The position numbers and the translations under genes are program-made. Below are positions 40,621 to 52,256 of a stretch of DNA of 64,000 nt, in pieces; positions within the stretch are counted from its first letter, which is position 1, and each line of letters begins with the position of its first letter. The DNA comes from Spisula solida. Its lineage: Eukaryota > Mollusca > Bivalvia > Venerida > Mactridae. The notes beneath the pieces are model-generated. The model made no database searches, was not told where the DNA came from, and worked only from the letters and a program-made list of their open reading frames with translations. The stretch spans positions 14,179,322 to 14,243,321 of the forward strand of contig OX365955.1 in the NCBI GenBank assembly GCA_947247005.1, in the 5' to 3' direction.

Positions 40621-41796
40621 CATCCCCTCACTGTCCTCGGAAATGTACAGAGGTAAGTATTGTCCTTTTGGCAAAAAAGTTTTCTTCTCAGGATAGTTTT
40701 CGAGTCACCTGGTGTGGTATTTAATATTGATCTTATTTAAATGTATAATAAGGATAGCCAATCATATCGCCTGTTACTGACCAAGAGTTTAATATGGTGT
40801 GATCTGATTGGTTGTCCTTATCCTTAAGTCAATTAAGATCAATATTGAATACCATCCCAGGTTCCATCCCTATGGTGTATTGTTTATTATAGCGGTTCCC
40901 ACTCCGGGGGGTTCTCAAAGATACCCATAGTCCTTGCACCAAAACTGACAGTCCGTCGTAGCGTATGTTCAAGATTCATAACACTGGTACCACTGTCTTG
41001 TTTGATGCAACATTTGCTGATTGTAGAGTGTAGTATCTGATGATTCGGCGTGGGAAGCCTATATATGGTCCGGGTACCTTTAAATAATACAAATGTAGTA
41101 ATGACGCTATCACGGGGTGCGTGTTCGAGGACAGGTCATCTGTAAAGGTCAACCAACATATATGTTCGCATCCACAACTCTTGAACTTCTTGAGTATGTC
41201 TGTATATCATTCATGTTTGAACACCCCTTGTATATCAACTACAGCTACGTTTGTCCCCTATGGATGTACGGTTCAATTTGGTGCTATAATCTTAGTACAA
41301 CACACGTGTTAGGATTGAAACACACCACACACACCACTCTTACTCTAGTTCAGAGGAGGTATTACGGAATGGCTTACTGTCTTGGATTGTCATCAATGAT
41401 GTTATTAGGTTTCATGTTTAAAAACTTGGGTTACTGACATTGCATTTAATCCAATTATTATGTCATTTCTGGTTGTGAGGGTGGTCGTCAATTCTACGGA
41501 ATAATTCTGTTTAAAATAGTAGAATCATCCCCAAGTTTTAGTTTTATGTTGTATGCACATAGCGTATACATTTACAACTATCAGAATATACTTTATACAC
41601 TTTATAGTGGCTGGAATTTGTTAAATATGTGAAGTGACCGATTATAAGTTTTGGGTAGTGTACATTATATAACTAAGTCGTAGTTCATGCACGGATCCTT
41701 GTGAAACTCGTGACCAGCCAGGGCCTTACCAGCATCTTTAAATATGAATAATATACGCTATAACTAAAACATATAATAAACAAATGTTTGCCAATT

Positions 41797-41985
41797 AGTG
41801 TACATACAGTAGCACAGTCCTATCGATATTCAGTAGATAAGGGCCTCTAATTAATTACATTGACCAGTTTTGGTGTTTTATGACCCTAGTCTAGATAAAC
41901 ACTGATAGTGATCTCCTGCTGATATCATGCGGTTCTATAAAGTTCTGGTCCAGAAATAAAAAAGGACAAATTTAGGTCTTTAAGA
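41797..41985 (+). repeat. Solo copy of the left arm seen at 1013-1196
   Basis: This stretch is almost identical to 1010-1196, sharing GTACATACAGTAGCACAG, AGATAAGGGCCTCTA and GTTCTGGTCCAGAAATAAA. It ends at the same GGTCTTTAAG but has no tandem core after it. Confidence 0.85.
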
Positions 41986-42531
41986 AAAAAATTGATACAT
42001 TGATAAATGCATTTCAGTTTAAATCTTGAATGGAAAAACATCTTACTTTAGGAGAGGTGGAAAATGGGTTACTTTAGAAATGGTATATAATGAGAATAGC
42101 CTAAATTGAGAAAAGTGAACAATTACATTGTTTTTATTTTTAATTTAAATGATTTTTTTTTATAAAATATAGATCTATTGGTTTTAATCAAATATTTCAT
42201 AAAAGGGCAACCAAGAAAGAGGAAAAATCAGGCATTTAGTAAGTTAATTAAATTTGTATCCCATATATCTCATTGTAAGTTAATTAAATGTGTATCCCAT
42301 ATATCCCATTGTAACCTGGATACAAAAAACGGAGGGTGTGGAAAAATTGGTGAATTCAAGTCATATAATATGCATTCTACTCTAATGACAACCTACAATG
42401 CTTACTTTGTGCATAATTATCCAATTACCTCCCTTTTATGCACCCAACAACCGTTACAATGTTCTGGGGTGAATTTTATAACTGTTCTGTGGCATCTGAA
42501 ATATGCATGTTACACTAATATTGTCATTTTA

Positions 42532-44782
42532 GGCAGTGGCTAGCCGTCCGGCATTAGAAATAGAAGTAGTAATGGAACATAGAAAGTTTCAATTACAGAA
42601 TTATGAGGATGGGGATAGTATATGAATTCACTTCATGCTGAAAAAATGAAATTGCTGTGTTAGGTAATTGACAGTTTGGAATGTCACTGGTTATAATAGC
42701 GTGAAAACAATGTTACCGTTTATGAATCGTATCATGGTAGGTCCTATTCTAAACTCCCTGATTGTATATTGTATTTAAAATTTACAAAAAAATACAATTG
42801 TAATTGTATTGTTTTGTATATATGTGCTATTAAAACTGCAAATGAAAAGTAATTAATTGCCATATATCTTTGTTTGTGTTACTTCGGCAAATTAACGCGC
42901 GTACTTTGTTTGTTTTGTTATCCCACACCTGGAATACGCCGCTCCTGTATGGCAGACTAGTAATGCAGTGCAACTATTGGAGAAGATTCAAAGGAAAGGA
43001 CTTAGCCTATGTCTTGGAAGTTTCAGTACAATCAGCTGCGATGGTCTAGAGGTGCAAGCCAACATCCTTCCATTAGATCTTAGGAGAGAGGAAATATCTA
43101 TCAGGGAATGTGCAAAGATCATGGCTAAAGACGATTCCTCACTGATTAAACAGTCTCTCATCAGCTGCAGAGATAACAGCCAGTCACATAAGGTTTCTCC
43201 TATCTCTAAAATGCTACAACAGTTCAGCGATATGGACTCTCTCACAGAGATTGATGGAAAATGCATAGAACCAGAATTCTCTTACCTAGAAGGGTTACAA
43301 CCTAGTCGAAGGAAGCCAGCATATTGGAATAACTTAGGATCATCCAAAACTAGAACAAAACAACAGGAATCCAATGCTAAGGCCATCATTGAACAGATCC
43401 TTATAGAAGAGGACTTCAACACAACAGAGGCATTCACTGACGGATCATGTAAAGGAAATCCTGGTCCTTGTGGTGCAGGCGCCTGCATATACATACCCAA
43501 TCAAGACAGGATTGAAATAAAACAGCCAGTGTCTAAGCTAGCCTCAATTCTTGTAGGTGAAATGGTGGCTATCAAAATAACGCTTCAATATATCTTGGAT
43601 GAAATAAAAAGAAGAACAATTCCAAGCATTAAAATACTCTCAGATAGCCAGACAGCCATTGGTATCCTTCAGCTATGTTGGAACAAAAAACAACATATAC
43701 AGCTGGTTCAAGATGTAAAAGTGCTTTGGTCAGAAGTGGAAAAGGGAGGGACAACAATTCACCTGGACTGGTCACCAGGTCATGCAGCCATAGAAGGTAA
43801 TGAAATAGCTGACCGACTAGCTAAAGAAGCTGCTGCAGAAGCAGTTACATTAGGTGAAGAAGTCACACAACCCACTTCACAGTCAGAGGTCTGCTCAGCA
43901 GCTAATGATGCGGTAAGAATAAAATGGCAAAGGCGCTGGCAAACCACAGACAAAGCGAGAAGATTGTTTGAGTTGAATCCAAAGATAGGCAACACAACCA
44001 ACCACTTCAACAACAGTGACAATCAGCGAATTCTGCTTCAATTACAGAGTGGTCACAATAGGTTAAAGCACCATCTGCATAGAATATGGGTAGAAGACCA
44101 ACCAGCCTGTGAATGTGGAGAATCTGAAACTGAGGAACACTTCCTTCTTAAGTGTGAATTATTTTCAAGAGAAAGAGAGGTGCTGTTTGCCAATCTCCAC
44201 AACATGTTCGGTATCAGACAAACAGAGATTACTGAAAAACTCCTTCTCACTACTGGTCAAGACGATCCATGGAAGGAGTTCCGCCAAACTGTCACTAATG
44301 AATTAAGCAGTTTTGTGACGGCAACCAACAGATTCAACACTAACCAATAATTTCCTACTACTTAACTTCACGCTGCGCAATTAATAAGTTAAATTGATTA
44401 AAGTACCTGCGAGACTTTATATGACGACTACCTGTGAATATGACAAGTACCTGTGAAGATATTGCGGCTACATAAGGCCGAGAACCAACCAACCAACCAA
44501 TTTGTTTTCCAATATGGCGGACATTATACGGAGATACACGGCCGGTCACAAAATGGATGCAGATAAATGCACTAACTTGTCTTGCTTAATTCGTAGTTTA
44601 TTACAAGGTAGAAACATATGTGATACTTATCACAAGAAAATAACTGAGATTATGAGTGCCTAATGCATAGAAATAGAATGACAGTTACCTATAGCCAATG
44701 CATGTATCGTTTGCTAGTCGTCCGATGACGGACGACTAATTTCGCTGTCTAGTCGTCCGGTGCCGGACGGCTAGCCACTGCC
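42532..44782. mobile_element. 2.25-kb segment bounded by perfect 22-bp inverted repeats
   Basis: The left end is GGCAGTGGCTAGCCGTCCGG plus CA (42532-42553). The right end (44761-44782) is its exact reverse complement. Next to the right end are further palindromes (TAGTCGTCCGATGACGGACG at about 44714). No obvious target duplication was found. The only coding content is a LINE fragment, so this looks like a non-autonomous DNA transposon with a LINE inserted in it. Confidence 0.7.
42917..44350 (+). CDS. LINE ORF2 C-terminal part with RNase H domain, 5' truncated
   Basis: This encodes the end of a non-LTR retrotransposon polyprotein: the tail of the reverse transcriptase region (IPHLEYAAPVW from 42920, in frame) and an RNase H domain that would remove RNA from the RNA-DNA hybrid. 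Counting from the GTG at 42968 (460 codons to TAA), the acidic residues are D158 (FTDGSCKGNPGPCG), E198 (GEMVAI), D226 (LSDSQ) and D282 with H272 (WSPGHAAIEGNEIADRLAKE). Near the C-terminus is a Cys/His cluster (C381, C383, H391, C396). An RNase H domain in a LINE suggests the I/Nimb/Ingi-like groups. Endonuclease and RT catalytic domains are absent. The 3' end is at the CCAACCAACCAA tail (about 44484-44500). The remaining ORF is intact, so the insertion is recent. Confidence 0.88.
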   Translation, partial: VIPHLEYAAPVWQTSNAVQLLEKIQRKGLSLCLGSFSTISCDGLEVQANILPLDLRREEISIRECAKIMAKDDSSLIKQSLISCRDNSQSHKVSPISKMLQQFSDMDSLTEIDGKCIEPEFSYLEGLQPSRRKPAYWNNLGSSKTRTKQQESNAKAIIEQILIEEDFNTTEAFTDGSCKGNPGPCGAGACIYIPNQDRIEIKQPVSKLASILVGEMVAIKITLQYILDEIKRRTIPSIKILSDSQTAIGILQLCWNKKQHIQLVQDVKVLWSEVEKGGTTIHLDWSPGHAAIEGNEIADRLAKEAAAEAVTLGEEVTQPTSQSEVCSAANDAVRIKWQRRWQTTDKARRLFELNPKIGNTTNHFNNSDNQRILLQLQSGHNRLKHHLHRIWVEDQPACECGESETEEHFLLKCELFSREREVLFANLHNMFGIRQTEITEKLLLTTGQDDPWKEFRQTVTNELSSFVTATNRFNTNQ

Positions 44783-44913
44783 GTCATGGCATCATTTATT
44801 AGAGGCACTAACAAATACGACCAATTTGCTGTTTGCGGGGCGTAAATAGTACCAGCCAATTTGTCAGGTGTGTTTTGTTGCGGGAATAATGTACAGCTTT
44901 GTTTCCGCTAGGC

Positions 44914-44914
<1 letters not shown>

Positions 44915-44945
<31 letters not shown>
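44915..44945. repeat. (TA)n microsatellite
   Basis: An uninterrupted TA dinucleotide run of about 31 bases. Confidence 0.95.
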
Positions 44946-44947
<2 letters not shown>

Positions 44948-45185
44948 TTCCTGTAGAAAGTAGAAGATATTTGTCGTCAAATTAATATTAAGTAGACGTC
45001 GACAGAAAGTCGAACCGAAGCCTGTTCGACCTTATGTTTGAGGTAATATTTACAGAAAACTACTGATGGCAAGACATTAAATTTGCATTATGATGAAGCT
45101 CAGTGCCGGGTTAATCGATGTATTTTTTATTTTTTCAATTTAAGTGAGTATTTGTTCTTTAGTCGAACTCCAAAGTTCAGGGTGT
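44946..45185 (+). repeat. Dispersed repeat (TTCGACCTTATGTTTGAGG family), copy 1
   Basis: Landmarks are CTTTCCTGTAGAAAGTAGAA, GTTCGACCTTATGTTTGAGG, ACAGAAAACTACTGAT, GCATTATGATGAAGCTCA and TTTTCAATTTAAGTGAGTA. The same order of blocks recurs at 52960-53093 and 59995-60280. Confidence 0.8.
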
Positions 45186-45189
45186 TTAT

Positions 45190-47215
45190 ATCTATGGTTT
45201 CTTTTTATCAGCATAAGGTCGAACCGACACTTTGATTTCGATTTTCTTTCTTATAAGCCGACAGATTTTGTTAAAATGTGACCTAGTTGTAGAAAATTTA
45301 ATTATGAATAAGTACACTAACATATACATCGGGGTATATTTAATACATTTTCCGCATTTTATCACCAAACTTTTTTTCAAACATATATACCCCCATAAAA
45401 GCGATGAATTTTATGCACCTCCTTATGACGGTTATTTTCCTGTTACCATCATATAATGCATTCCCTGTTAGCTTCGACACGGTGATGCTTTAGACTGTTT
45501 TAACCATGCATTTCGTCCATTTTCGTCAAATAATGAAAATAAGGACAATGAAAAATTGTTAGGCTGGTTTCCACGTGTTCATCATCCGTATTATCATAGT
45601 GTTAACTTTCAAACTAAAACGTTGACATAAATAAACTTGTGCTTGAAAAATATAAATGCGGATAGCAGACAGAGTTACAATCAAATTAATGATGCCTTTG
45701 TTTAAGACAGCTTTTGTATTGAATGAACATTATATTGTATTTTAATGAAAACTGACACGATCCGTACATTTCAGTTAGCGTAAAAATGAGAATACAAATT
45801 GATTTTCCATTTAATTATATTGTTCCGCCACTTACAATTAAGGCAAATCATCTTTACTCCACAAATTGCGCCCGCCTATTTTATTCACAAATTATTTACA
45901 ATATATCTTTATATAAAATGTCTCAGAGCGTTCATTAATATTTATTATTTGGAAGTTAATATATAGCAATACAACTGTACCTATTTATTCCAGGTCACGC
46001 CTGAAATTTAAATCACCGCTAGACTTCGCAAACAGAATATATTTCAAGACATTACACTCCATTTCAGAACGTTTCTCTGTCGCCGGAAGTAACATCTACA
46101 TGCCCTGCGGTGAGACGCTGGGTTGTGCGTCGAAAAACAAAGGAAGAAGAAGAAAAAACGTTCGCCTGCTGTCAACAATTACCATAGTCTCACAGTCGAA
46201 ACTTCCAGGGGCGGTGTTGATGAAGCTGACCTGCTGATTAGTTTTTTACTCTACGGAAAGGAAATCAGTATGGAAAAGGGCCTTTCACATTGTATTTAGA
46301 GATAGTGTCTAAATGCCTATGTTTTATATCATCAACATAATCATGGTCAGCGACAGAAGTCCTGCATGGGATTCATATAGCAGATTGTGGAGTATCTGGC
46401 CGCCGACCATCTATACGAACGACACCCACCAGCACATCGCCCACAAAACCAGGTATAGTGTTGATCAAATGATATAATTTATCTTTGCACAAAATAATCA
46501 GTCGTTTAGTATATGATTGCTATAAGATGTGAAACATAGTTCATTTCCGTGCATATTTATTATTCATATTCGTATCACTTACAAAGCATAACAGCAACAA
46601 TTATGTAAATTAACGCATGTTTTTTTTGTATTGGTAACGTGGTGAAACTGTGATGCTTATGTCTGCAGGTATTTGCTAAATATGATTTCGCAACTTGCAT
46701 GATGTTAAGTGAACGGTGCTAATTAATGTTTTGAACATTTTAACAAAATAATAAGATGATAGCAATATCAGTGAACAAGCCGTTTATCAATATGAAACGA
46801 AATTGTCGTTAATAACTTTAAGTGATTTATTTTGCTGGAAGTCGTCAAATAAATTGCGCCATCAGCTCAGGCTGTGCGAATAGTGTTCGCCGTCGGTCTA
46901 CCAAGACATGCGTGCGTTGTACGAGACATGTATGCCTTTCTGACTACACGATGTTTCATTAGTAAAATCATGATCATCATTAATAGATTAAGATTTCAGC
47001 TTTCAAACTTCTACCATCATCATCGCCGTTGTCGTCGTCAGCATCATCGTCATTGTTATCATTGTCATTATCATCAACATTGTCCGATTAGTCTATACTA
47101 TTAGTTAGGATAAACGTGTAGATTATATAGTACACTTTATTATTATAGAAATAAAGAAATATTTTTTTATTTATTTACAGTCTTTGTTATGATAAACAAT
47201 GCGTTGATGACTTGT
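45190..47215. other. No gene recognised
   Basis: AT-rich sequence. A short imperfect trinucleotide stretch (ATCATCATCGCCGTTGTCGT..., about 47018-47085) is the only simple repeat. ORFs are below 80 codons and look incidental. Confidence 0.4.
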
Positions 47216-47219
47216 CATC

Positions 47220-47561
47220 TATGGAAGGGGATATCCGCCATTTCACACATTATTGTAATTGTTATCACATTATTGCAATTCGTATTTCAATATGCCAATT
47301 CCTTTCCGATGCTGGCAATTCATTTCCCATGTCACTCTTTAATAATGCATTATCCTATATTTGTACTTAAATTATGATATTGTAATGATAACCCGATCTT
47401 TAATGTTACAACCATTGAAAACTTATGAGTTATTTTATAATTTAATCATGAGAATTAATATGTAGATATTTTAATTATGATGATAATAAGAAAACCGCCG
47501 AGTTATAGTTTATTCACTGGACTTTGTATGCAAATATTTAAGTTATAATTAAGAACTTTTT
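47220..47561 (+). repeat. Left arm of a ~350-bp inverted repeat
   Basis: Starting at TATGGAAGGGGATATCCGCC, this is the reverse complement, with about 10% differences and a few indels, of 52257-52620. Shared inner blocks include ATTCCTTTCCGATGCTGGCA and AAACCGCCGAGTTATA. Confidence 0.88.
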
Positions 47562-47846
47562 TCAATCATCATAAAACAAGGACCTGTTCTATAAAATCCT
47601 TGATAAAATATTTGATTGGTCCTTATAACAATGATTGCAAGTTAACACTATTGTTCTGCAAATGTATGTTAATGTAAAACATTATTAACATATAGATCTA
47701 ATCGTCCTAATAAAAATGATCGAAACAAAATACTGATGTTAATTCTCATCATAATTTTGACATAACAATTTGAAGCCGGGCACCAGACCGCATTTTTACG
47801 ACAGAGGGCGTCGTATAATAAATAACCGCTCTCTCGTTCAATGTTC

Positions 47847-47855
47847 TATAAATAG
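47847..47855 (+). promoter_or_regulatory. TATA box candidate
   Basis: TATAAATAG is a near-ideal TATA box. About 30 bases downstream is the initiator-like TTGCACTC (47875-47882), and an ATG followed by a splice donor lies at 47931. Confidence 0.45.
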
Positions 47856-47930
47856 CACAGCCGGTCAAGGTCGTTTGCACTCGCCTAGACGCCGGCGCAA
47901 GAAAGTCGCCGGTATTAACACAAAAAAGCG

Positions 47931-49065
47931 ATGCAGGTATGGTAAATTGTGTTATTTGATTAAAATATAATATAGTCAATCGAAATACGCCGAAATTATT
48001 TTACCTGAAAGTCAAAATGACGAAATATCATATTTATGCTGTGTGTTAAGTGGGTGGGGGTGGCATTATTTTGTTTACATCTGTCAATTGCCTTAATTAA
48101 TTACTACAGACGATTTAAAGACTGTCAATCGAATTAATTGATATAATATGTTACAGGTTATGATTTTCATACTGATGTAGTTATTTACTTAGCATTCCAT
48201 GGTTAAAACAATATCAACAGCTGATCAACTAGTTGAGCATCATGCTTTGAATGAATTTGATCAATTTGGCTGTGTCATAACTCAGTTTATACCATCTGCA
48301 CTCATATTATCATGCACTTCTTCATTAGATTCCTCAGAATTAATGTATGGTTAATAGGTTGACCCCTAGGCCCTAACTTTGGTATCTAAGTCTAATGATC
48401 CCGGGTCAACTTGCTTGCACCGTAGCATAGACTGATAGAGGGGACAAAGGATATATATTTATTTATTTATCATGTGTGCATGTATAACTACCGCGTTGGC
48501 ATGTATTAGCTATCATGCGGCACCTATTAGCTATTACATGCCCAAGTGATAGCTAATATGTGCCTAAGACGTGCACATGTGTTAGTATTAGCTATCACGT
48601 GTGTACGTTATAGCTAATACGTGCATATTTTATATTAACACATGCACATGTGATAGCTTATATGCGTGCACGTCATATCAACACGTGCTCGCGCAAGCTA
48701 ACACGTATGCATGTAATAGCTAACACGTGCGTACGTGACAGCTATATGCCCATATGGTAGTAACATGTGCGCACATGATAAATAAAATATTTCCTATGTC
48801 ACCTCTATGCCACCGTACGCTTTGGTTGTTTTTCAGCATAATTCTTTACAATTACTGGACTCATCTTTGCTCAGTTTATTTACATCATGTTTTAACATAT
48901 TTTCAGGCATGCAAGTCAGAACTTCTTCGAGAAAGCTTTGATACAGTACCGGCGAAAGCTCAATCACGATCAATGGTACTGATCAACAAATTATGGGAAT
49001 ATTTGAAATCAAAACCTGTAGTGGAACTGATCAAAATTTCACCCACACCAGTGTATCCGATATAA
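47931..49065 (+). CDS. Possible two-exon gene for a 54-residue protein
   Basis: I do not recognise this protein. ATGCAG (47931-47936) is followed by the donor GTATGG. An acceptor after a pyrimidine-rich tract (AACATATTTTCAG, ending 48906) opens 48907-49065. Joined, they read M-Q-ACKSELLRESFDTVPAKA, then a basic and hydrophobic stretch (MVLINKLWEYLKSKPVVEL) ending PTPVYPI and TAA. The composition of the second exon is protein-like and uses all three codon positions sensibly, unlike neighbouring ORFs. A TATA box sits about 84 bp before the ATG and AATAAA at 49589-49594. It lies between the inverted repeats at 47220 and 52620 and could belong to that element. Exon 1 is tiny and may be wrong; exon 2 may belong to another gene. 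Confidence 0.3.
48470..48790. repeat. Array of TAGCTA/ACGTGCA half-palindromes
   Basis: Ten or more irregular units alternate GTGATAGCTAATA and its inverse with ACGTGCAC or GTGCACGT blocks, each 20-35 bp. The array mixes both orientations, so many short hairpins are possible. It lies in the intron of the possible gene at 47931-49065. Confidence 0.7.
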
Positions 49066-49069
49066 TAGA

Positions 49070-51080
49070 TTCTACAGTGCTGGTACAAGCAAAGTGACAC
49101 AACTTGACAGTTAGATGGCTATACATAACCAAAAGTCTGTATTAACAGTTCCATCGGCAACAGTGTCAACCCCGTTAACTAAGAATGAAAATCCCATATT
49201 TGATCACCCAGCAGACAAGCGGACATTATTTTCAAACTTCGTGCATGTGTGATGGTTATGGATACTTTACAACAACAACCAAATGTCATAGTTCATAAAA
49301 ATACCAAATCCATAAAGTGTTATTCACATTGACATAATTGACTTGGTGATACCCTGTGATTCGTTTCAGTCAGAGTTGAGTTAATTAGAGATCGGTTTTA
49401 ATCGAAGAATCGGTGTGGTTCTTTATTTCAGCCAATACTTCATTGTAGACCTTTGGTAGTACTGGTGTGATTTTCATTAAAATCTCAATGTAATGTTTTA
49501 GAGAGATCCGGAATGCCAATAATATTGATTTTCTTCCACATGTGCAAAGGTTGATGTTTCCTTGTCAAAGTGTTAAGTTAATACTGGTAATAAAACTGTC
49601 TAGGAAATTGAGGAAAACTGGTTATGTGAATCGCCTTGTATATGAAGATATCAATATTTAAACACTCAAAGATAAGAAAGTATTACTGGTATTTATTTAT
49701 GTATGCAATATATTACAGTATAGTTTATACATGAATGTATGGAATATGTACTTTAACAAAATTAAATTTGAGTTCAATTGTTTTAATTATTTTCTGTTGA
49801 TTTATTCTACTTGAACAGAATAATGAATATATCTACACTACACCAATTTCATGTGGGTTCACTAACCAGACCAGGCCCCGATCTCCGGAAACATCTCAAT
49901 CTGAGATCTTTGACTATTTTTACCATTTTATAGGCAAGATACCCATGATTTTAAGAGAAAATTACCCTTCAAATCAAAGCCTTGATGGCCAAAATGTGAT
50001 TTTTTTTTCATTTCAAGGGTCAAAACCCCTACTCCAGAGTCAAAATGGAACCCATGAATGCAACTGCCTGCTACTATCAAATAATAGTTGCTGTGGTAGA
50101 CAACCATTAGTAGAAATTATTTTGTTGAAAGGAAAGACAAACTATAGCCCCAAACAAATTAACCTGGTCCTCGACCTTTAGGCGTTGACTTAACGCTTCT
50201 TGTTCGGAATAAATCAATTTTAGCAAGGAAGTCATACCTTACCGAAGGTATACATAAGTATTTTTATTACCGGGTACACCTTGTATACATTTCAGTCCTA
50301 TCCCCTTAAAAAACAAAGGCGGAAGTTAAAAGTATATATATAGGCAAGTAATCAACTGTTAAATTATGCTAATAGAAAATTTGAGGACCAGGTTAATTCA
50401 TGATGAGTATATGTATCAGTCTGGAATGACTAAAATGTCTGGTAACTTCTGCTCTGAAGGTAGACTGTACCACTTGAGTGCTGTCGCAGATATAAAATGG
50501 TATCATACCTACCACGCACGTTAATTAAATTAACGTGCGTGTACCTACTAACAAGCGGAAATGGATCTTAAAAGTCAACATTGAACATTAACACAGGGAA
50601 CTCTCAATATGCACTGCTTAGTCAAGAGTAAAACCTACTCAACAGTGGTTCCACCACAATTTTATCACAATACATCAAATTCATGAAAACTAGAAAAAAT
50701 TCGATTTTTTTTCAGACAATGGATATAGTATTATACAATAGCACATTTAACCCGTTACTCCGTAGATGCCTATGTTTATGTATTAATTGTTAAAAAGACT
50801 AGTTAAACTATGAACATCACTCCCATATACATTGAATTCCAAAAATGAAGAATGTTCCTTAGAATGAACTGAACCACTTCGGTGTCCTATGTGACCCTTT
50901 GCTTCAATCGACTCTGCTGTCAAAACATAGAGGAACATTTCTTTTCAACTGGATAGTGTAGGAACTTGAAATTTGTATTGCATCTCTAACTCGAACATAT
51001 TTTGCTGTTGGGGAGATATCAGCCATCGTGACAGAGTAGCTCTAAAAAGAAAACATGATAAAATCAATACATGTTTCAGA
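49070..51080. other. No gene recognised; one perfect short palindrome
   Basis: Unique AT-rich sequence. At 50513-50541 the arms CACGCACGTTAAT and ATTAACGTGCGTG flank a 3-base loop. Confidence 0.45.
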
Positions 51081-51082
51081 GC

Positions 51083-51310
51083 CGCGGCCGTGGCCGAGTG
51101 GTTAGTTCAATCGCCTTGTAATCTGGTGGTCCGGGTTCAAATCTCGGTCGCGGCAGGTCATACCATTCCATGAAAATTTTACAACGTGAGAAGTTGCTAG
51201 TAAGTTCTGGTGATAGTACGGTCCAGGAAAACGTGGTTAGGAAAACGGGCCGCCATATATAACTGAAATACTGTTGAAAAACGGCATAAAACCCAATCAA
51301 ACAAACAAAA
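51083..51310 (+). mobile_element. tRNA-headed SINE
   Basis: The head GCCGCGGCCGTGGCCGAGTG contains a Leu/Ser-like A box (TGGCCGAGTGG), and the B box is GGTTCAAATC with closing GGTCGCGGC. The 3' end is AACGGCATAAAACCCAATCA followed by (AACA)n-like sequence. The head still pairs as an acceptor stem, but the long non-tRNA body marks it as a SINE. Confidence 0.82.
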
Positions 51311-51462
51311 CTTGTTTCATTGTTTAAGTATACCAGACTTCTACGTTAATAAATAATAATACGGGTAGCATACAATTGTTTACATATGAAAGACGCTTTC
51401 ATTTAATAGGAAATCACAACTATATATGACTGGGACACCTAATGCTTTGACAAAAGTGGGAA

Positions 51463-51670
51463 ATGGTGGTCTAGAGGTAGGGCGCATGCTTTGGGATCGA
51501 GATATCCCTGGTTTGATCCCAGTCTGCACTGGTCAATTTCTCTGAGCAAGAATAACCCACCATGCTCCACACTTCACACAGGTGTACGAATGGGTACCTG
51601 AGAAGTGTCATAAGTAAATGTGTTCCAACGCCTGGAGCAGCTTGGCCTGGTTGGTAAATCAAAGATAAAA
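51463..51670 (+). mobile_element. tRNA-headed SINE, second family
   Basis: A-box-like TGGTCTAGAGGTAGGG and B-box-like GGTTTGATCCC are followed by CTGCACTGGTCAATTTCTC and GTGTTCCAACGCCTGGAGCA. The end is A-rich (AAATCAAAGATAAAAGG). Confidence 0.72.
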
Positions 51671-51699
51671 GGGTGGGTGGAGTGTACGTAGCAGTAACA

Positions 51700-51790
51700 G
51701 GCGCACAGCTAGCTCAATTGGTAGGGCTTTGAACTAGTATCCTGACGGTCGTGTGTTCGAGTCCCTCATCGGGTGCACTTTCCCTCTTAG
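51700..51790 (+). mobile_element. tRNA-like SINE head
   Basis: CAGCTAGCTCAATTGGTAGG (A box) and GTGTTCGAGTCCC (B box) lie about 30 bases apart. The acceptor stem pairs poorly, so a SINE head or tRNA pseudogene is more likely than a working tRNA. Confidence 0.6.
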
Positions 51791-52256
51791 TTTACTTTAT
51801 CAGTGTTATATATTTGACATAAACTGATAAATTGTCCGTGAAAGATAAACGATGGATGACAGACATTCAGACTGACCCTTATCCACTTTAAAAACTGTGC
51901 CGTTACTTTAATTCTGCATTAATTTATATCTTGATACTAGGATAGGGTAATCATAATCACTTACCAATATTCAATAGCTTGAAGCCTTCCACGTTTGATG
52001 TTTGCAGACTTTTTTTCTTAGTATAAATTAGTGCTAACACCGCCGGTTTGGAGCGGGAAACGGGGAGCGTTTATTATTTTTACAGTTTGTACAAATTATC
52101 CCCCTTTATTTTAAAAGGGCCCATTTTAGCGCAAAGAAATTGTCAATATGTAAGTGCAAAGACTAAAGTATCAATCATAGAACCAAATCAAAATAGATTT
52201 GAAAATAGGAATTAGGAATTTTAAGCATATGAATACAATCAGAAATTTAGCAAAAT

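Larger units (their letters stand above)
39170..42530. other. Gene-poor stretch with a 3-unit degenerate repeat and a SINE
   Basis: No gene is recognised. At 39790-40020 three ~90-110 bp units share GGATCAGCT, TTTTA(T/G)CGTG and CACCAAATTCACG-like blocks. A SINE lies at 40400, and two 36-bp tandem units (AAGTTAATTAAATTTGTATC...) at 42241-42312 give the ORF there its internal repeat. Confidence 0.5.

Noticed and set aside
41117..41437. 106-codon ORF
   Set aside because: No recognisable motif, odd composition (rich in Tyr, Leu and His), and no acceptor or promoter context that supports it.
46330..46455. Exon-like stretch ending at AACCAG|GTATAG
   Set aside because: No frame gives a recognisable protein and no partner exon was found.
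51700..51775. Functional tRNA gene
   Set aside because: A and B boxes are present but the acceptor stem pairs poorly and no clear cloverleaf with a plausible anticodon arm could be drawn.
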